Shown here: in pieces, positions 8,510-17,945 of the stretch
Position numbering within the stretch: the first letter of the stretch is position 1
Layout of the letters: each line of letters starts with the position of its first letter
Assembly (NCBI RefSeq): GCF_051903075.1
Contig: NZ_CP182422.1
Span: 3,720,001 to 3,784,000, forward strand
Origin: Embleya sp051903075
GTDB lineage: Bacteria > Actinomycetota > Actinomycetes > Streptomycetales > Streptomycetaceae
Direction: 5' to 3'
DNA: 64,000 nucleotides
Position numbers and translations under genes: made by a program
Notes under the pieces: generated by a model
What the model was told of the DNA's origin: nothing
Seen by the model: the letters and a program-made list of their open reading frames with translations, nothing else
The model's database searches: none

Positions 8510-9147
8510 AGCTCTTCCCCCTCCCCCGCAAGGCCGTCCCCCTCGCGGTCGGCGGTGTGCTGGCGCTCGGGATCGGCGGCGTGCTGGTGGCCTGCGCCGA
8601 CTCCGGCTCCTCCTCGTCGACGAAGACGGACGAACGCAAGACCGCCGCGGGCGCCGCCCAGGGCGCGCCCCGGCTGCGCGTCGTCGACCCGTACATCCCG
8701 CAACCCTCCTCGGCGGACGTCGCGGCGGGCTACCTGATCGTGCAGAACGACGGCGACACGGCCGACCGGCTGCTCTCGGTGGCCAGCCCGCTCTCCGGCG
8801 AGGTGATGCTGCACCAGACGAGCGGGAACTCGATGCAGCACGTGCCGGGCCTGGACGTGCCCGCGCACGGCAAGGGCGTCCTGGCCAGAGGCGGCAACCA
8901 CATCATGTTCATGAATCCGAACAAGTCCGTGAAGAAGGGCGACACCGTGCCGCTCACGCTCACGTTCCAACACACCGGACCGGTCACCATTCAGGTGCCG
9001 GTGCTCGGGGTGACCGAACGGCCCGGCGACGCGCCGGCCCCGGGTGCGTCCGCGCCGGGCGCATCGGAGGCCGGCACGCCCGCCGCGCCGCCCGCTCCGG
9101 CGACGGGCACGCCCGCGGAAGACCACACGGGTCATGCGGGCCACTGA
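8506..9147 (+). CDS. PCuAC-family periplasmic/extracytoplasmic copper chaperone lipoprotein
   Basis: A 213-residue lipoprotein (lipobox LVACADS). The PCuAC (DUF461) domain spans about residues 45-165, and the H(M)x10Mx21HxM-type copper ligands are visible: EVMLHQ, SMQHVPG and NHIMFM. The tail is Ala/Pro-rich and ends in a short histidine cluster (DHTGHAGH) that could be a second metal site. Start GTG 8506 overlaps the sco stop. The ECuC/Sco pair of S. lividans is the closest described system: the chaperone transfers Cu(I) to Sco. Its 3' end overlaps copCD by 14 bp. Confidence 0.9.
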   Translation: MKLFPLPRKAVPLAVGGVLALGIGGVLVACADSGSSSSTKTDERKTAAGAAQGAPRLRVVDPYIPQPSSADVAAGYLIVQNDGDTADRLLSVASPLSGEVMLHQTSGNSMQHVPGLDVPAHGKGVLARGGNHIMFMNPNKSVKKGDTVPLTLTFQHTGPVTIQVPVLGVTERPGDAPAPGASAPGASEAGTPAAPPAPATGTPAEDHTGHAGH

Positions 9148-10939
9148 CCCGGCCGGGCGACCGGTCCCGGCGTCGGCCCCGCCCCCGGTGCGTGGCGGGG
9201 GCGGCCGGCGGGTGCTCGCGTGGGTGCTCGCGCTGCCCGTGCTGCTCGCCGCGCTCGTGCTCGGCGGCGCCGGGGCCGCGTCGGCGCACGCCGTCCTGGA
9301 GTCGTCCAACCCGGCGTCCGGGTCGACCCTGACCGCCGCGCCGGCCTCGGTCACGCTGAGGTTCAGCGAGGGCGTGGAGACCGGGCTCGGCGGGGTCAAG
9401 GTGTTCGACCCGAGCGGCACCCGGGTGGACAACAACCAGACCAAGCACGGCCCCGACGGCGACACCACCGTGGTCGCCCCGCTCCGGGGCGGCCTGCCGA
9501 CCGGCACCTTCACCGTCGCCTGGCGCGCGGTCTCGGCCGACTCGCACCCGATCTCCGGCGCGTTCACGTTCAATATCGGCCAGGCCTCGGGCGGGGTGAA
9601 CGTCGGCGATCTGACCGACGACGGCTCCACCGCGACCGACGTGCTGGAGCGGGCCGCGACCGGGGTCGCGTACCTGTCCTTCGCGGTGCTCGGCGGCGCG
9701 GTGTTGTTCCTGCTGATCGCCCGGCCCGCCGCGATGGGTCGGTTCCGGGTCTGGCTGCTCGTGTCCGGCGCGTGGGGCGGGCTGCTGCTGTCCTCGCTCG
9801 CGGTGCTGATGCTGCACGGCCCGAACGCGTCCGGCCTCGGACTGTCGTCGGCGTTCGACGCGGACGTGTTGCGCGCCACCCTGGACACCAAGTTGGGCAA
9901 GGCGATCGCGGCGCGGGTGTTGCTCCTGGGCGCCGCCGGCGCGCTGCTCGGCTGGTTGATCGCCGCGCTCGCGGACGCCTCCGTGCGCACCCGGAGGATC
10001 GTCGTCGGCGGCTGGGCGCTGTTGTGCACCGCGATCGCGATCACCTGGCCGATCGCCGACCACGCGTCGGTGGGCCGTCAGGTGGAACTGGCCATGGCCG
10101 CGGCCGTCGTGCACCTGCTGGCGATGTCCACCTGGCTGGGCGGGTTGGCGATGGTGGTCACGCTGGTGGTGCGGCCGGGCGATCCGGCGCCGGGCACCGG
10201 GCTCGACGTGCCCTCGGTACGGGTCTTCTCCCGGACCGCGTTCGTGTCGGTGTGCGTGCTCGTGGCGACCGGGCTGTACGCGGCCTGGCGGCAGGTGGGT
10301 TCGTTCGCCGCGCTGTTCGACACCACGTTCGGTCTGCTGCTGGTGTTCAAGGTCGACCTGGTGCTGCTGATGCTGGCCGGTGCCTGGGTGTCCCGGCGCT
10401 GGCTGATGCGGCACATCGAGGCGACGGCCGGCCGGTCCCCGATCGGCAAGGGCGCGGCGGGCGGCCCGAAGTGGGCGGTGTTGCGCAAGGCGGTGGTGAT
10501 CGAGGCCGCGCTGGCCATCGCGGTGCTCGGGGTCACCACGGTGCTCACCGACACCGAACCGGGCCGCACCGCGCACGAGCGCAAGCAGGTGGAGGCGGCG
10601 GGACCGGTCAGCCGCAGCGTCCCGTTCGACGCCGGCGGCGCGGCGGGCAAGGGCAGGCTCGACATCACCGTCGACCCGGCCCGGGTCGGTCCCAACGAGT
10701 TGCACATCTACCTCGCCGACCCGATCGGACAGATCCGCGAGGTCGAGGAGTTGACCGTGTCGATGGCGCTGCCGGGCAAGGGCATCGACGGCGCCGACGT
10801 CCAGGTGCGCCGGGGCGGTCCCGGGCACTGGCTGGGCGATCTGTCCATGCCGATGGCCGGTCGCTGGGAGTTGTCGTTCGCGATCCGTACCTCCGATGTC
10901 GACCGGATCACCGTGACGGTGCCCGTGGAGGTCAGGTGA
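9134..10939 (+). CDS. CopC-CopD fusion copper transport protein
   Basis: A 601-residue fusion. After the signal peptide, the CopC domain starts with the mature N-terminal His (AHAVLESSNPASGSTL) and carries the ADSHP copper site near residue 140. Eight or so membrane helices of the CopD domain follow (about residues 170-470, with AMSTWLGGLAMVVTLV), then a soluble C-terminal domain (about 500-601) rich in beta structure. CopCD proteins are associated with copper import or tolerance. Start ATG 9134 precedes the stop of the upstream gene. The end overlaps the next frame by GTGA (10936-10939). Confidence 0.88.
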   Translation: MRATDPAGRPVPASAPPPVRGGGGRRVLAWVLALPVLLAALVLGGAGAASAHAVLESSNPASGSTLTAAPASVTLRFSEGVETGLGGVKVFDPSGTRVDNNQTKHGPDGDTTVVAPLRGGLPTGTFTVAWRAVSADSHPISGAFTFNIGQASGGVNVGDLTDDGSTATDVLERAATGVAYLSFAVLGGAVLFLLIARPAAMGRFRVWLLVSGAWGGLLLSSLAVLMLHGPNASGLGLSSAFDADVLRATLDTKLGKAIAARVLLLGAAGALLGWLIAALADASVRTRRIVVGGWALLCTAIAITWPIADHASVGRQVELAMAAAVVHLLAMSTWLGGLAMVVTLVVRPGDPAPGTGLDVPSVRVFSRTAFVSVCVLVATGLYAAWRQVGSFAALFDTTFGLLLVFKVDLVLLMLAGAWVSRRWLMRHIEATAGRSPIGKGAAGGPKWAVLRKAVVIEAALAIAVLGVTTVLTDTEPGRTAHERKQVEAAGPVSRSVPFDAGGAAGKGRLDITVDPARVGPNELHIYLADPIGQIREVEELTVSMALPGKGIDGADVQVRRGGPGHWLGDLSMPMAGRWELSFAIRTSDVDRITVTVPVEVR

Positions 10940-13428
10940 GGCACGTACGCCGGATCCTGCTGCTGTGTGTCGGGGTGTTGCTCTGCCTGGCGCCGGCCCG
11001 CAGCGCGGTGGCGCAGGAGTTGTCCGGCCAGGGGCCGAGCAACTTCCACACCGTGATGACCTCGCCGGGCGATCTCGCGCCGGGCCTGACGGTGCGGGTG
11101 ATCGAGAACGGGGCGCGCATGCAGGTGCGCAACACCGGTCCGCAGGATGTGATCGTGCTCGGCTACATGAGCGAGCCGTTCCTGCGGATCGGCCCCGACG
11201 GGGTGTTCGAGAACCGCCAGTCCCCGGCCGTGCCGCTCAGCAGCGAGCGGTGGGGCTCGGTCGACGAGAAGTCGAACCTGCAACCGACCGGCGCGCCGCA
11301 GTGGCACCGGATCTCCGCCGAGCCGGTCGCGCGCTGGTACGACCAGCGGGTGCACTGGATCGTGCAACAGCGTTTGCCACCGCGGGTGATGGCCGATCCG
11401 GACCGGGCGCAGAAGGTCCAGTCCTGGACCGTGCCCATGCGGATCGGCGACCGCGAGGTGGCCGCGACCGGCGAGTTGCGCTGGGTGCCGGGGCCGAGTC
11501 CGTGGCCGGGCATCGCCGGCTCGATCGGGCTCGCGGCGCTGGTGTTCGCGGCGGCGTGGCTGCCGCCGGTCCGGCGCCGGGCCCTGCTCGGCTACGGCCT
11601 GCTCGCGGGGGTGGTGGCGGCGGCGAGCGTGCTGCACCCGGCCCTGGTCGCGGGCGCTCGGGCGGGCGGGGCGGGGGCGTGGGCGACCGCCTTCCTCGAC
11701 GGCAACCTGCTGCAACTGTTGTCGAGCGCGGTGGCGTTCGCGGGCGCGGTGCTGCTGGTGCGGCGCCGGATGGGCGGGGCGTGGTTGGCCGCGCCGGCGC
11801 TCGGCGTGCTGGCGTTGCGGGTGGCCGGGTACGACCTGCCGGTGTTGTGGCGCTCGTCGTCGCCGTTCGTGGGCGGCATCGGGCTCGATCGCACGCTGAC
11901 CGTGCTGGTCCTGGGCGCCGGGCTCGGCACGGCGCTGGCCCTGGTCGTGGAGGTGCGGCGCGGATCGCACCGGGCGGCGCCGGCGGACGCGGGGGCGCCG
12001 GTCGACTCCGCCGAACCGGCCGTGGCGGCGACGAACGTGTCCGATGCGCCGGTCGGCGCGCGCGGCGCGGTGGAAGACGTGGTGGAACCTGTGAGGGACG
12101 ACGTGATGAGCAGCCCCCGAAATCGAACGAGCGACTCCTCCGATCGAGCGAGCGGGTCGCCCGACGGAGCGGACCCGTCCGCCGAGCGAGCGAGCACCGG
12201 CGCGGACGTCTCGCGGCGTCGTTTCGTCGGTGTCGCGAGCGCGGCCGGCGCGGGCGGCCTGGTGGTCGGCGCGACCGGCGGCGCGGTGGCGTTCGCGGGC
12301 GAGTCCGGCGACGACGGCGCCCCGGCGATGACCCGGCTCGGTGCCACCGTGGTGCCGTTTCACGGGAAACATCAGGCCGGCATCACCACCCCGGCCCAGG
12401 CCAAGGCGGTCTTCTTGGCCTGGGACCTGGAGCCGGGCGCGGACCGGGCCGCGGTCGCCGCGCTGATGCGGCGCTGGTCGGACACCGCCGCGCGGCTCAC
12501 CGCCGGGCAGTCGGCGCCCGGCGACGACCAGGTCGCGGCGGACGCCGGGGCCTGCTCGTTGACCGTCACCTTCGGGTTCGGCGCGAGCCTGTTCGACAAG
12601 CTGGGGCTCGCCGCCCGGCGACCCGCGGCGCTCAAGCCGCTGCCGCCGTTCCCCGACGACGCGCTGGACCCGGCCCGCAGCGGCGGCGACCTGTTCGTCC
12701 AGGTGTGCGCGGACGACGGCCTGGTCGCCTTCGGCGCGGTCCGCGCGTTGCAGAAGCTGGCCAAGGGTGTGGCCCGGATCCGCTGGCAGATGAACGGCTT
12801 CGCCCGCTCACCCGGCGCCACGGCCAAGCCGATGACGCACCGGAACCTGATGGGGCAGATCGACGGCAGCAACAACCCCAAGCAGTCCGACCCGAAGTTC
12901 GACGAGAAGGTCTTCGTCGGCGCCGCCGGGACCGAGCAGAGCTGGCTGGTCGACGGCTCCTACGTGGTCTTTCGCCGGATCCGGATGTTGCTGGACGCCT
13001 GGGACGGCATCGACAAGGCCCATCAGGAGCGGGTGATCGGCCGGAGCAAGGACACCGGCGCACCGCTGACCGGCGGCGGCGAGCACAGCGCGGCGGACTT
13101 CGGCAAGCGTGGTCCCGACGGCGAGTTGGTGATCACCGCCAACGCCCACATGCGCGTGGCTGCGCCGGAGTTCAACCGGGGCGCGACGATGCTCCGCCGC
13201 GGCTACTCCTACCACGACGGCTTCGGCACCGACGGCACGCCGGACGCGGGGTTGCTGTTCGTCGCGTGGCAGCACGACCCGGACGACGGCTTCGTGCCGA
13301 TCCAGCGCAAACTGGCCCGGGGCGACGCACTGTCCCCGTTCCTGCGGCACGAGGCGAGTGCGATCTTCGTCGTCCCGCCGGGGTGCGCCCCGGGCGGATA
13401 CGTCGGTCAATCCCTGTTGGAGGGCTGA
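10936..13428 (+). CDS. In-frame membrane protein / DyP-type peroxidase fusion ORF
   Basis: From GTG 10936 (overlapping the copCD stop) the frame is open without a stop for 830 codons. Residues 1-25 are a signal peptide, and 30-190 a secreted beta-rich domain of unknown family (LTVRVIENGARMQVRNTG...). About 195-350 hold five membrane helices, and 350-390 an acidic Ala/Val linker. From codon 391 comes a complete Tat-signal DyP peroxidase. In related operons I would expect two genes. The neighbouring frame has stops at 12092 and 12104, just where a separate upstream gene would end, so a one-base change could have fused them. Read as one chain, the Tat signal would be internal. See the nested entry for the peroxidase. 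Confidence 0.6.
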   Translation: MRHVRRILLLCVGVLLCLAPARSAVAQELSGQGPSNFHTVMTSPGDLAPGLTVRVIENGARMQVRNTGPQDVIVLGYMSEPFLRIGPDGVFENRQSPAVPLSSERWGSVDEKSNLQPTGAPQWHRISAEPVARWYDQRVHWIVQQRLPPRVMADPDRAQKVQSWTVPMRIGDREVAATGELRWVPGPSPWPGIAGSIGLAALVFAAAWLPPVRRRALLGYGLLAGVVAAASVLHPALVAGARAGGAGAWATAFLDGNLLQLLSSAVAFAGAVLLVRRRMGGAWLAAPALGVLALRVAGYDLPVLWRSSSPFVGGIGLDRTLTVLVLGAGLGTALALVVEVRRGSHRAAPADAGAPVDSAEPAVAATNVSDAPVGARGAVEDVVEPVRDDVMSSPRNRTSDSSDRASGSPDGADPSAERASTGADVSRRRFVGVASAAGAGGLVVGATGGAVAFAGESGDDGAPAMTRLGATVVPFHGKHQAGITTPAQAKAVFLAWDLEPGADRAAVAALMRRWSDTAARLTAGQSAPGDDQVAADAGACSLTVTFGFGASLFDKLGLAARRPAALKPLPPFPDDALDPARSGGDLFVQVCADDGLVAFGAVRALQKLAKGVARIRWQMNGFARSPGATAKPMTHRNLMGQIDGSNNPKQSDPKFDEKVFVGAAGTEQSWLVDGSYVVFRRIRMLLDAWDGIDKAHQERVIGRSKDTGAPLTGGGEHSAADFGKRGPDGELVITANAHMRVAAPEFNRGATMLRRGYSYHDGFGTDGTPDAGLLFVAWQHDPDDGFVPIQRKLARGDALSPFLRHEASAIFVVPPGCAPGGYVGQSLLEG
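12106..13428 (+). CDS. Tat-exported DyP-type heme peroxidase (DtpA-like), internal start
   Basis: ATG 12106 has GAGGGACG ending about five bases upstream, a good ribosome site, and gives a 440-residue peroxidase in the same frame as the membrane protein before it. The twin-arginine signal SRRRFVGVASAAGAGG is followed by a hydrophobic core ending in AFA. Family residues are visible: the GxxDG motif in MGQIDGSNNP, the proximal heme histidine region ANAHMRVAAP and the distal arginine in MLRRGYSYHDG. DyPs of this subfamily use peroxide in the cell envelope; the S. lividans homologue works with the copper oxidase GlxA. I favour this start for the mature enzyme even if the longer fusion is also made. 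Confidence 0.85.
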   Translation: MSSPRNRTSDSSDRASGSPDGADPSAERASTGADVSRRRFVGVASAAGAGGLVVGATGGAVAFAGESGDDGAPAMTRLGATVVPFHGKHQAGITTPAQAKAVFLAWDLEPGADRAAVAALMRRWSDTAARLTAGQSAPGDDQVAADAGACSLTVTFGFGASLFDKLGLAARRPAALKPLPPFPDDALDPARSGGDLFVQVCADDGLVAFGAVRALQKLAKGVARIRWQMNGFARSPGATAKPMTHRNLMGQIDGSNNPKQSDPKFDEKVFVGAAGTEQSWLVDGSYVVFRRIRMLLDAWDGIDKAHQERVIGRSKDTGAPLTGGGEHSAADFGKRGPDGELVITANAHMRVAAPEFNRGATMLRRGYSYHDGFGTDGTPDAGLLFVAWQHDPDDGFVPIQRKLARGDALSPFLRHEASAIFVVPPGCAPGGYVGQSLLEG

Positions 13429-13880
13429 TGCCGAGGCGTGCGGAGCCGATGTCGAGGCGGCATCGCCGGTGGGTCGGGGCGCTCGCCCTGCCGTTCCTGC
13501 TCACCGGCTGCGGGAGTTGGGGCGCGGAGGGCGGGCCGGGCTCCTACATGAGCGAGGCCGAGGCGACGGCCGCCGCGTCCGAGGGTGTCGCGGCGCTGGG
13601 CGCCGACGGTGTGCAGCGGATCGTCTTGCGGGTGGACGACAAGCTCCGCTTCTCGCCGTCGGTGATCCGGGCCCGGACCGGGCCGCTGGTGATCACCCTC
13701 GCGGACACCGGGATCACCCCGCATCAGATGATCCTGCCCGGCGGTGCGCCGGTCGCGCCGTCGGAGGGCGGCACGTCGCAGGACATCAAGCTGAGCTTCG
13801 GCAAGGCGGGTTCGTACACCTTCAACTGCATGTATCACGTGGGCAGCGGCATGGCGGGCACGATCGAGATCACCGAGTAG
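13428..13880 (+). CDS. Cupredoxin-domain (blue copper) lipoprotein
   Basis: A 150-residue lipoprotein (lipobox LLTGCGS) whose ATG overlaps the DyP stop (TGATG) and has GGAGGG seven bases upstream. The cupredoxin fold shows a type-1 copper set: His in GITPHQMI and the C-terminal loop FNCMYHVGSGM with Cys, His (C-x2-H) and Met (H-x4-M). It probably passes electrons or copper among the operon's redox proteins, for example to or from the DyP or an oxidase. That partner is inferred from gene order only. It is the last gene of the copper operon. Confidence 0.85.
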   Translation: MPRRAEPMSRRHRRWVGALALPFLLTGCGSWGAEGGPGSYMSEAEATAAASEGVAALGADGVQRIVLRVDDKLRFSPSVIRARTGPLVITLADTGITPHQMILPGGAPVAPSEGGTSQDIKLSFGKAGSYTFNCMYHVGSGMAGTIEITE

Positions 13881-13979
13881 CCGCCGCGATCCCGTTCGGT
13901 GCGCTTCGGTGCGCGGCGCCGCGGCCGGGTGTCGCGACCGCGGCACCGCCGGGGTGCGCCGCGCGGGCGCGGGTCGCCC

Positions 13980-14942
13980 TCAGGGGATCAGCACGATCTT
14001 GCCGGTGGTGCGGCCCGCCTCGGCCGTCTCGTGCGCCTTGACCACCTCGTCCAGCGGGAAGGTCTCGGCGACGATCGGGCGCAGCTCGCCCGCCTCCGCG
14101 AGCTCCGCCAACAGGGCCAGCCGGGTGGGGTTCGGGTCCAGGTCGACCGTGATGCCCCGGACGCCGGCCGCCTCGGCCTTGGCCGCGGTGGCGTCGGCCG
14201 CGGGCGGGTTGGTGATGTTGAGCAGGATGCCGCCGGGCCGCAGCGCGGCCAGCGAGCGGTCCTCGTACTCGCCGCCGATCAGGTCCAGGACCACGTCGAC
14301 GTCGTGTACGGCGGTGCCGAAGTCGACGGTGGTGTAGTCCACGACCTCGTCCGCGCCCAGCTCGCTCAGCAGGGCGTGCTTGGCCGCGCTCGCGGTGCCG
14401 ATCACGTACGCGCCGCGCGACTTGGCGATCTGTACCGCCAGGTGCCCGACGCCGCCCGCCGCCGCGTGGATCAGCACCCGCTGACCGGGACCCACCTGCG
14501 CGACCTCGACCAGGGCCTGCCAGGCGATCGAGCCGGACAGCGGCAGGGCCGCGGCGTGCTCGTGGTCGAGGGTGCTCGGCTTCCGCGCGAACGAGCGCTC
14601 CGATGCCGCCACGAACTCGGCGTAGCCACCGGCCAGATGCGGAAAGTCGGGGATGCCGTACACCTCGTCGCCGACCGCCAGGCGCGAGACGCCCGCGCCG
14701 ACCGCGGCGACCACGCCCGATACGTCCCAGCCGAGCGTGAACGGCGGCACCAGCCACATGCCGCCGGCCCGGATCTTGGTATCGATGGGGTTGACCCCCG
14801 CGGCGCGCACTTCGACCAGTACCTCGCCGGGTCCGGGCGCGGGTATCCCGGTCTCGATCACGCGCAGAACCTCGGGTCCGCCGAGCGTGTCCTGGTGTGC
14901 CTTGCGCATCTTCGCCGTCGTGTCGATCGTGTTCGTCGTCAT
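13980..14942 (-). CDS. NADP-dependent zinc-free quinone oxidoreductase (MDR family)
   Basis: A 320-residue medium-chain reductase: a GroES-like N-terminal domain (AAGVNPIDTKIRAGG) and a Rossmann domain with AAAGGVGHLAVQIAKSRGA. Catalytic zinc ligands of alcohol dehydrogenases are absent, as in quinone oxidoreductases. It is divergent from an HxlR-type regulator 65 bp away, the arrangement seen for the redox-controlled qor2/qorR pair of Corynebacterium. The probable role is two-electron reduction of quinones or electrophiles. Confidence 0.85.
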   Translation of the reverse strand: MTTNTIDTTAKMRKAHQDTLGGPEVLRVIETGIPAPGPGEVLVEVRAAGVNPIDTKIRAGGMWLVPPFTLGWDVSGVVAAVGAGVSRLAVGDEVYGIPDFPHLAGGYAEFVAASERSFARKPSTLDHEHAAALPLSGSIAWQALVEVAQVGPGQRVLIHAAAGGVGHLAVQIAKSRGAYVIGTASAAKHALLSELGADEVVDYTTVDFGTAVHDVDVVLDLIGGEYEDRSLAALRPGGILLNITNPPAADATAAKAEAAGVRGITVDLDPNPTRLALLAELAEAGELRPIVAETFPLDEVVKAHETAEAGRTTGKIVLIP

Positions 14943-14991
14943 GCGGCAAGCATCGACGTGGCGGTCACCATTGTGAAGAAGGCACCTTCCT

Positions 14992-15005
14992 GGTACCTGG
15001 GTACC
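14992..15005. promoter_or_regulatory. Tandem GGTACC palindromes, putative HxlR operator
   Basis: GGTACC occurs at 14992-14997 and 15000-15005, and a related GGCACC lies just upstream, within the last 30 bases before the hxlR-type start codon. The repeats sit in the divergent promoter region and would cover the regulator's own translation start zone, which suits autorepression. Confidence 0.45.
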
Positions 15006-15007
15006 TC

Positions 15008-15415
15008 ATGCATACCCCTCCCGACCTGCGCCCCTTCGGTGGCGCCGACGTCTACCTCAGCGACTGCGCCTCCCGCGCCGTACTCGACCTGATCGCGAAC
15101 AAGTGGGTCGCGCTGGTGGTCGGGGCCCTCCACCCGCAGACCCTGCGCTACGCGGAGCTGCGCCGGCGGCTCGGCGGGATCACCAAGAAGATGCTCACCC
15201 AGACCCTGCGGGACCTGGAGCGGCACGGCCTGGTCCGCCGCACGGTCTATGCCACGGTGCCGCCGCAGGTCGAATACTCGCTCACCGAACTCGGGACCAG
15301 CGTGAGCGGCCTGATGGCGGAGATCCGCAACTGGTCCGAGAGCCACATCGACGAGATCGCGGCGGCGAAGCTGGCCTACGCGGAGGCGGAGGCGCACCGG
15401 GTCGAGGCGCTCTGA
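15008..15415 (+). CDS. HxlR-family winged-helix transcriptional regulator (QorR/YodB-like)
   Basis: A 135-residue HxlR (DUF24) protein: a winged helix with RYAELRRRLGGITKKMLTQT and LERHGLVRR. A single cysteine at position 20 (LSDCASRAV) occupies the N-terminal place used for thiol sensing of quinones or diamide in YodB, HypR and QorR. With the divergent quinone oxidoreductase this predicts a redox-sensing repressor. Start ATG 15008 fits the usual short N-terminus, but there is no clear ribosome site. It is followed by a strong bidirectional terminator. Confidence 0.85.
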   Translation: MHTPPDLRPFGGADVYLSDCASRAVLDLIANKWVALVVGALHPQTLRYAELRRRLGGITKKMLTQTLRDLERHGLVRRTVYATVPPQVEYSLTELGTSVSGLMAEIRNWSESHIDEIAAAKLAYAEAEAHRVEAL

Positions 15416-15425
15416 GTCGACATGC

Positions 15426-15469
15426 GCCGAGGATCCCCCCGCCGCGACCGACGGCGGGGGATCCTCGGC
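15426..15469. terminator. Bidirectional terminator between hxlR-like and marR-like genes
   Basis: A near-perfect inverted repeat of about 18 bp per arm (arm start GCCGAGGATCCCC, loop around CGACC) lies between two convergent genes. Confidence 0.75.
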
Positions 15470-15484
15470 TCGCGGCCGGTCGGG

Positions 15485-15973
15485 CTAGCGCTTGGGCGTC
15501 CGGGCCCGGCGTACGTTCACCTCGGACTCGACCGGCTTCGCCAGCACGCCGCCGACCAGGCGCGACAGCGCGGACAGGAAAATCGCGCGTTCGTCCTCGG
15601 GCAGCGTGCCCAGTACCTCGTCGTGCACGCCGTCGACGATCCCGCGCCCGGCCCGGATCAGGTCGCGGCCGGCGTCGGTCACCACGATGATCCGCGCCCG
15701 GCGGTCGCTCGGCGCGGGCCGTCGCTCGGCCAGCCCGGCCCGCTCCAACTCGTCCATCGTGACCACCATCGTGGTCTTGTCCAGGTCGGACAGTTCGGCC
15801 ACCTGGGCCTGGGTCAGGTCGCGGTCGACCGCGTGCACGAGCACGCAGTAGTTGCGCGGCGAGACGTCGATGGCCGCGAGGGCCGCCGCCAGCCGGGTGT
15901 TCAACACGTGCCCGGCGTGCACGACCATGCCGGTCACATCCAGGACGGTGGGGGCAAGGGGCTCGGTGGTCAT
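15485..15973 (-). CDS. MarR-family transcriptional regulator
   Basis: A 162-residue MarR protein with a winged helix (LTQAQVAELSDLDKTTMVVTMD, ELERAGLAERRPAPSDRRARI) between N- and C-terminal dimerisation helices. The wing has the family DRRARIIVVT stretch. TACGCT lies exactly six bases before the ATG, indicating a leaderless transcript. The likely target is itself and perhaps the ABC exporter genes 66 bp upstream on the same strand; no ligand can be inferred. Confidence 0.88.
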   Translation of the reverse strand: MTTEPLAPTVLDVTGMVVHAGHVLNTRLAAALAAIDVSPRNYCVLVHAVDRDLTQAQVAELSDLDKTTMVVTMDELERAGLAERRPAPSDRRARIIVVTDAGRDLIRAGRGIVDGVHDEVLGTLPEDERAIFLSALSRLVGGVLAKPVESEVNVRRARTPKR

Positions 15974-15979
15974 GCGATC

Positions 15980-15985
15980 AGCGTA
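15980..15985 (-). promoter_or_regulatory. Putative leaderless -10 element TACGCT for the marR-like gene
   Basis: TACGCT is followed by six bases and the ATG at 15973, placing the transcription start at the initiation codon. Confidence 0.5.
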
Positions 15986-16039
15986 ACAAGATAGGTAGGC
16001 CGACAGATTGTTTCGTAATAGATCTCTCGTCTCGGCGCC

Positions 16040-16860
16040 TCAGCGCCCCAGCGCCTGGAACCGCCGTACCGCGAGGGGGAGGAAGATCGCGGTGATCACC
16101 AGCGGCCAGACCATCGCCATCGGCAGCGCGTGCGTCTCGATCCAACCGCCGCCGTGCGGGGCCGGATCGCCGAACAGGTCCCGGATCGCATTCGCCGTGG
16201 ACGAGACCGGATTCCACATCGCCACCGTGCCCAGCCACTGCGGCATCATCGACGGCGGGGTGAAGACGCTGGAGACGATGCCGAACGGCAGGGCGATCGC
16301 GAACAGGTTGCCCGCCGCCTCCGCGTTCGGCACCAGCAGTCCCAGGTACACCCCGACCCACGTCAGCGCGAAGCGCAGGAGCAGCAGCAGCGCGAACGCG
16401 GCCAGGATCTGCGGCACGCCGCCGTGCGGCCGCCACCCGACCACGAGCGCGATCGACGCCAGGACCGCGAGGTCGAGGCTCGCCCCGAGCACGTCGGCCA
16501 CCCCGCGCCCGCTGACCACCGCCGAGGGGGCCATCGGCATGGAGCGATAGCGGTCCATCACCCCGAGCTGCCGGGTGAAGGCGACGATCGTCGCGGTGTT
16601 CATGAACCCCTGCGCCATGGTCATCGCGAACATCCCCGGCAGCGCGTAGTCCTTGTAGTCGACGTTCCCGCCCACGTTCATGGCGCTGCCGAAGACGTAC
16701 ACGAACAGCAGCACGGACACGATCGGAAAGCCCAACTGCCAGGCGAGCATGCTCGGTTGGCGGGCGATGTGGACGAGTTCGTTGCGGACCACGGTCAGGC
16801 AGTCCGCGATCGCCCAGTAGAGCCGACGCTCGGGGGCCTCGGCGGGTACGGTCGCGGCGC

Positions 16861-16864
<4 letters not shown>
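16040..16864 (-). CDS. DrrB-like ABC-2 transporter permease
   Basis: A 274-residue permease of the ABC-2 / daunorubicin resistance type with six membrane helices, the central NEAAGNLFAIALPFGIVSSVF-like region and FTPPSMMPQWLGTVAMWNPV before the last helices. Start GTG 16864 overlaps the ATPase stop (GTGA) and has GGAGG about ten bases upstream; the longer open frame to 17068 lies within the ATPase gene. It forms the membrane half of an exporter with the gene before it. Confidence 0.88.
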
Positions 16865-17928
<1,064 letters not shown>

Positions 17929-17945
17929 CAGCCTCCTTCAACCGA

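Noticed and set aside
9220..10935. Extension of the DyP/membrane frame upstream through copCD as one 1402-codon gene
   Set aside because: The upstream part encodes Arg/Gly-rich sequence with no family features and is the +1 shadow of copCD; the GTG at 10936 with a signal peptide is the sensible start.
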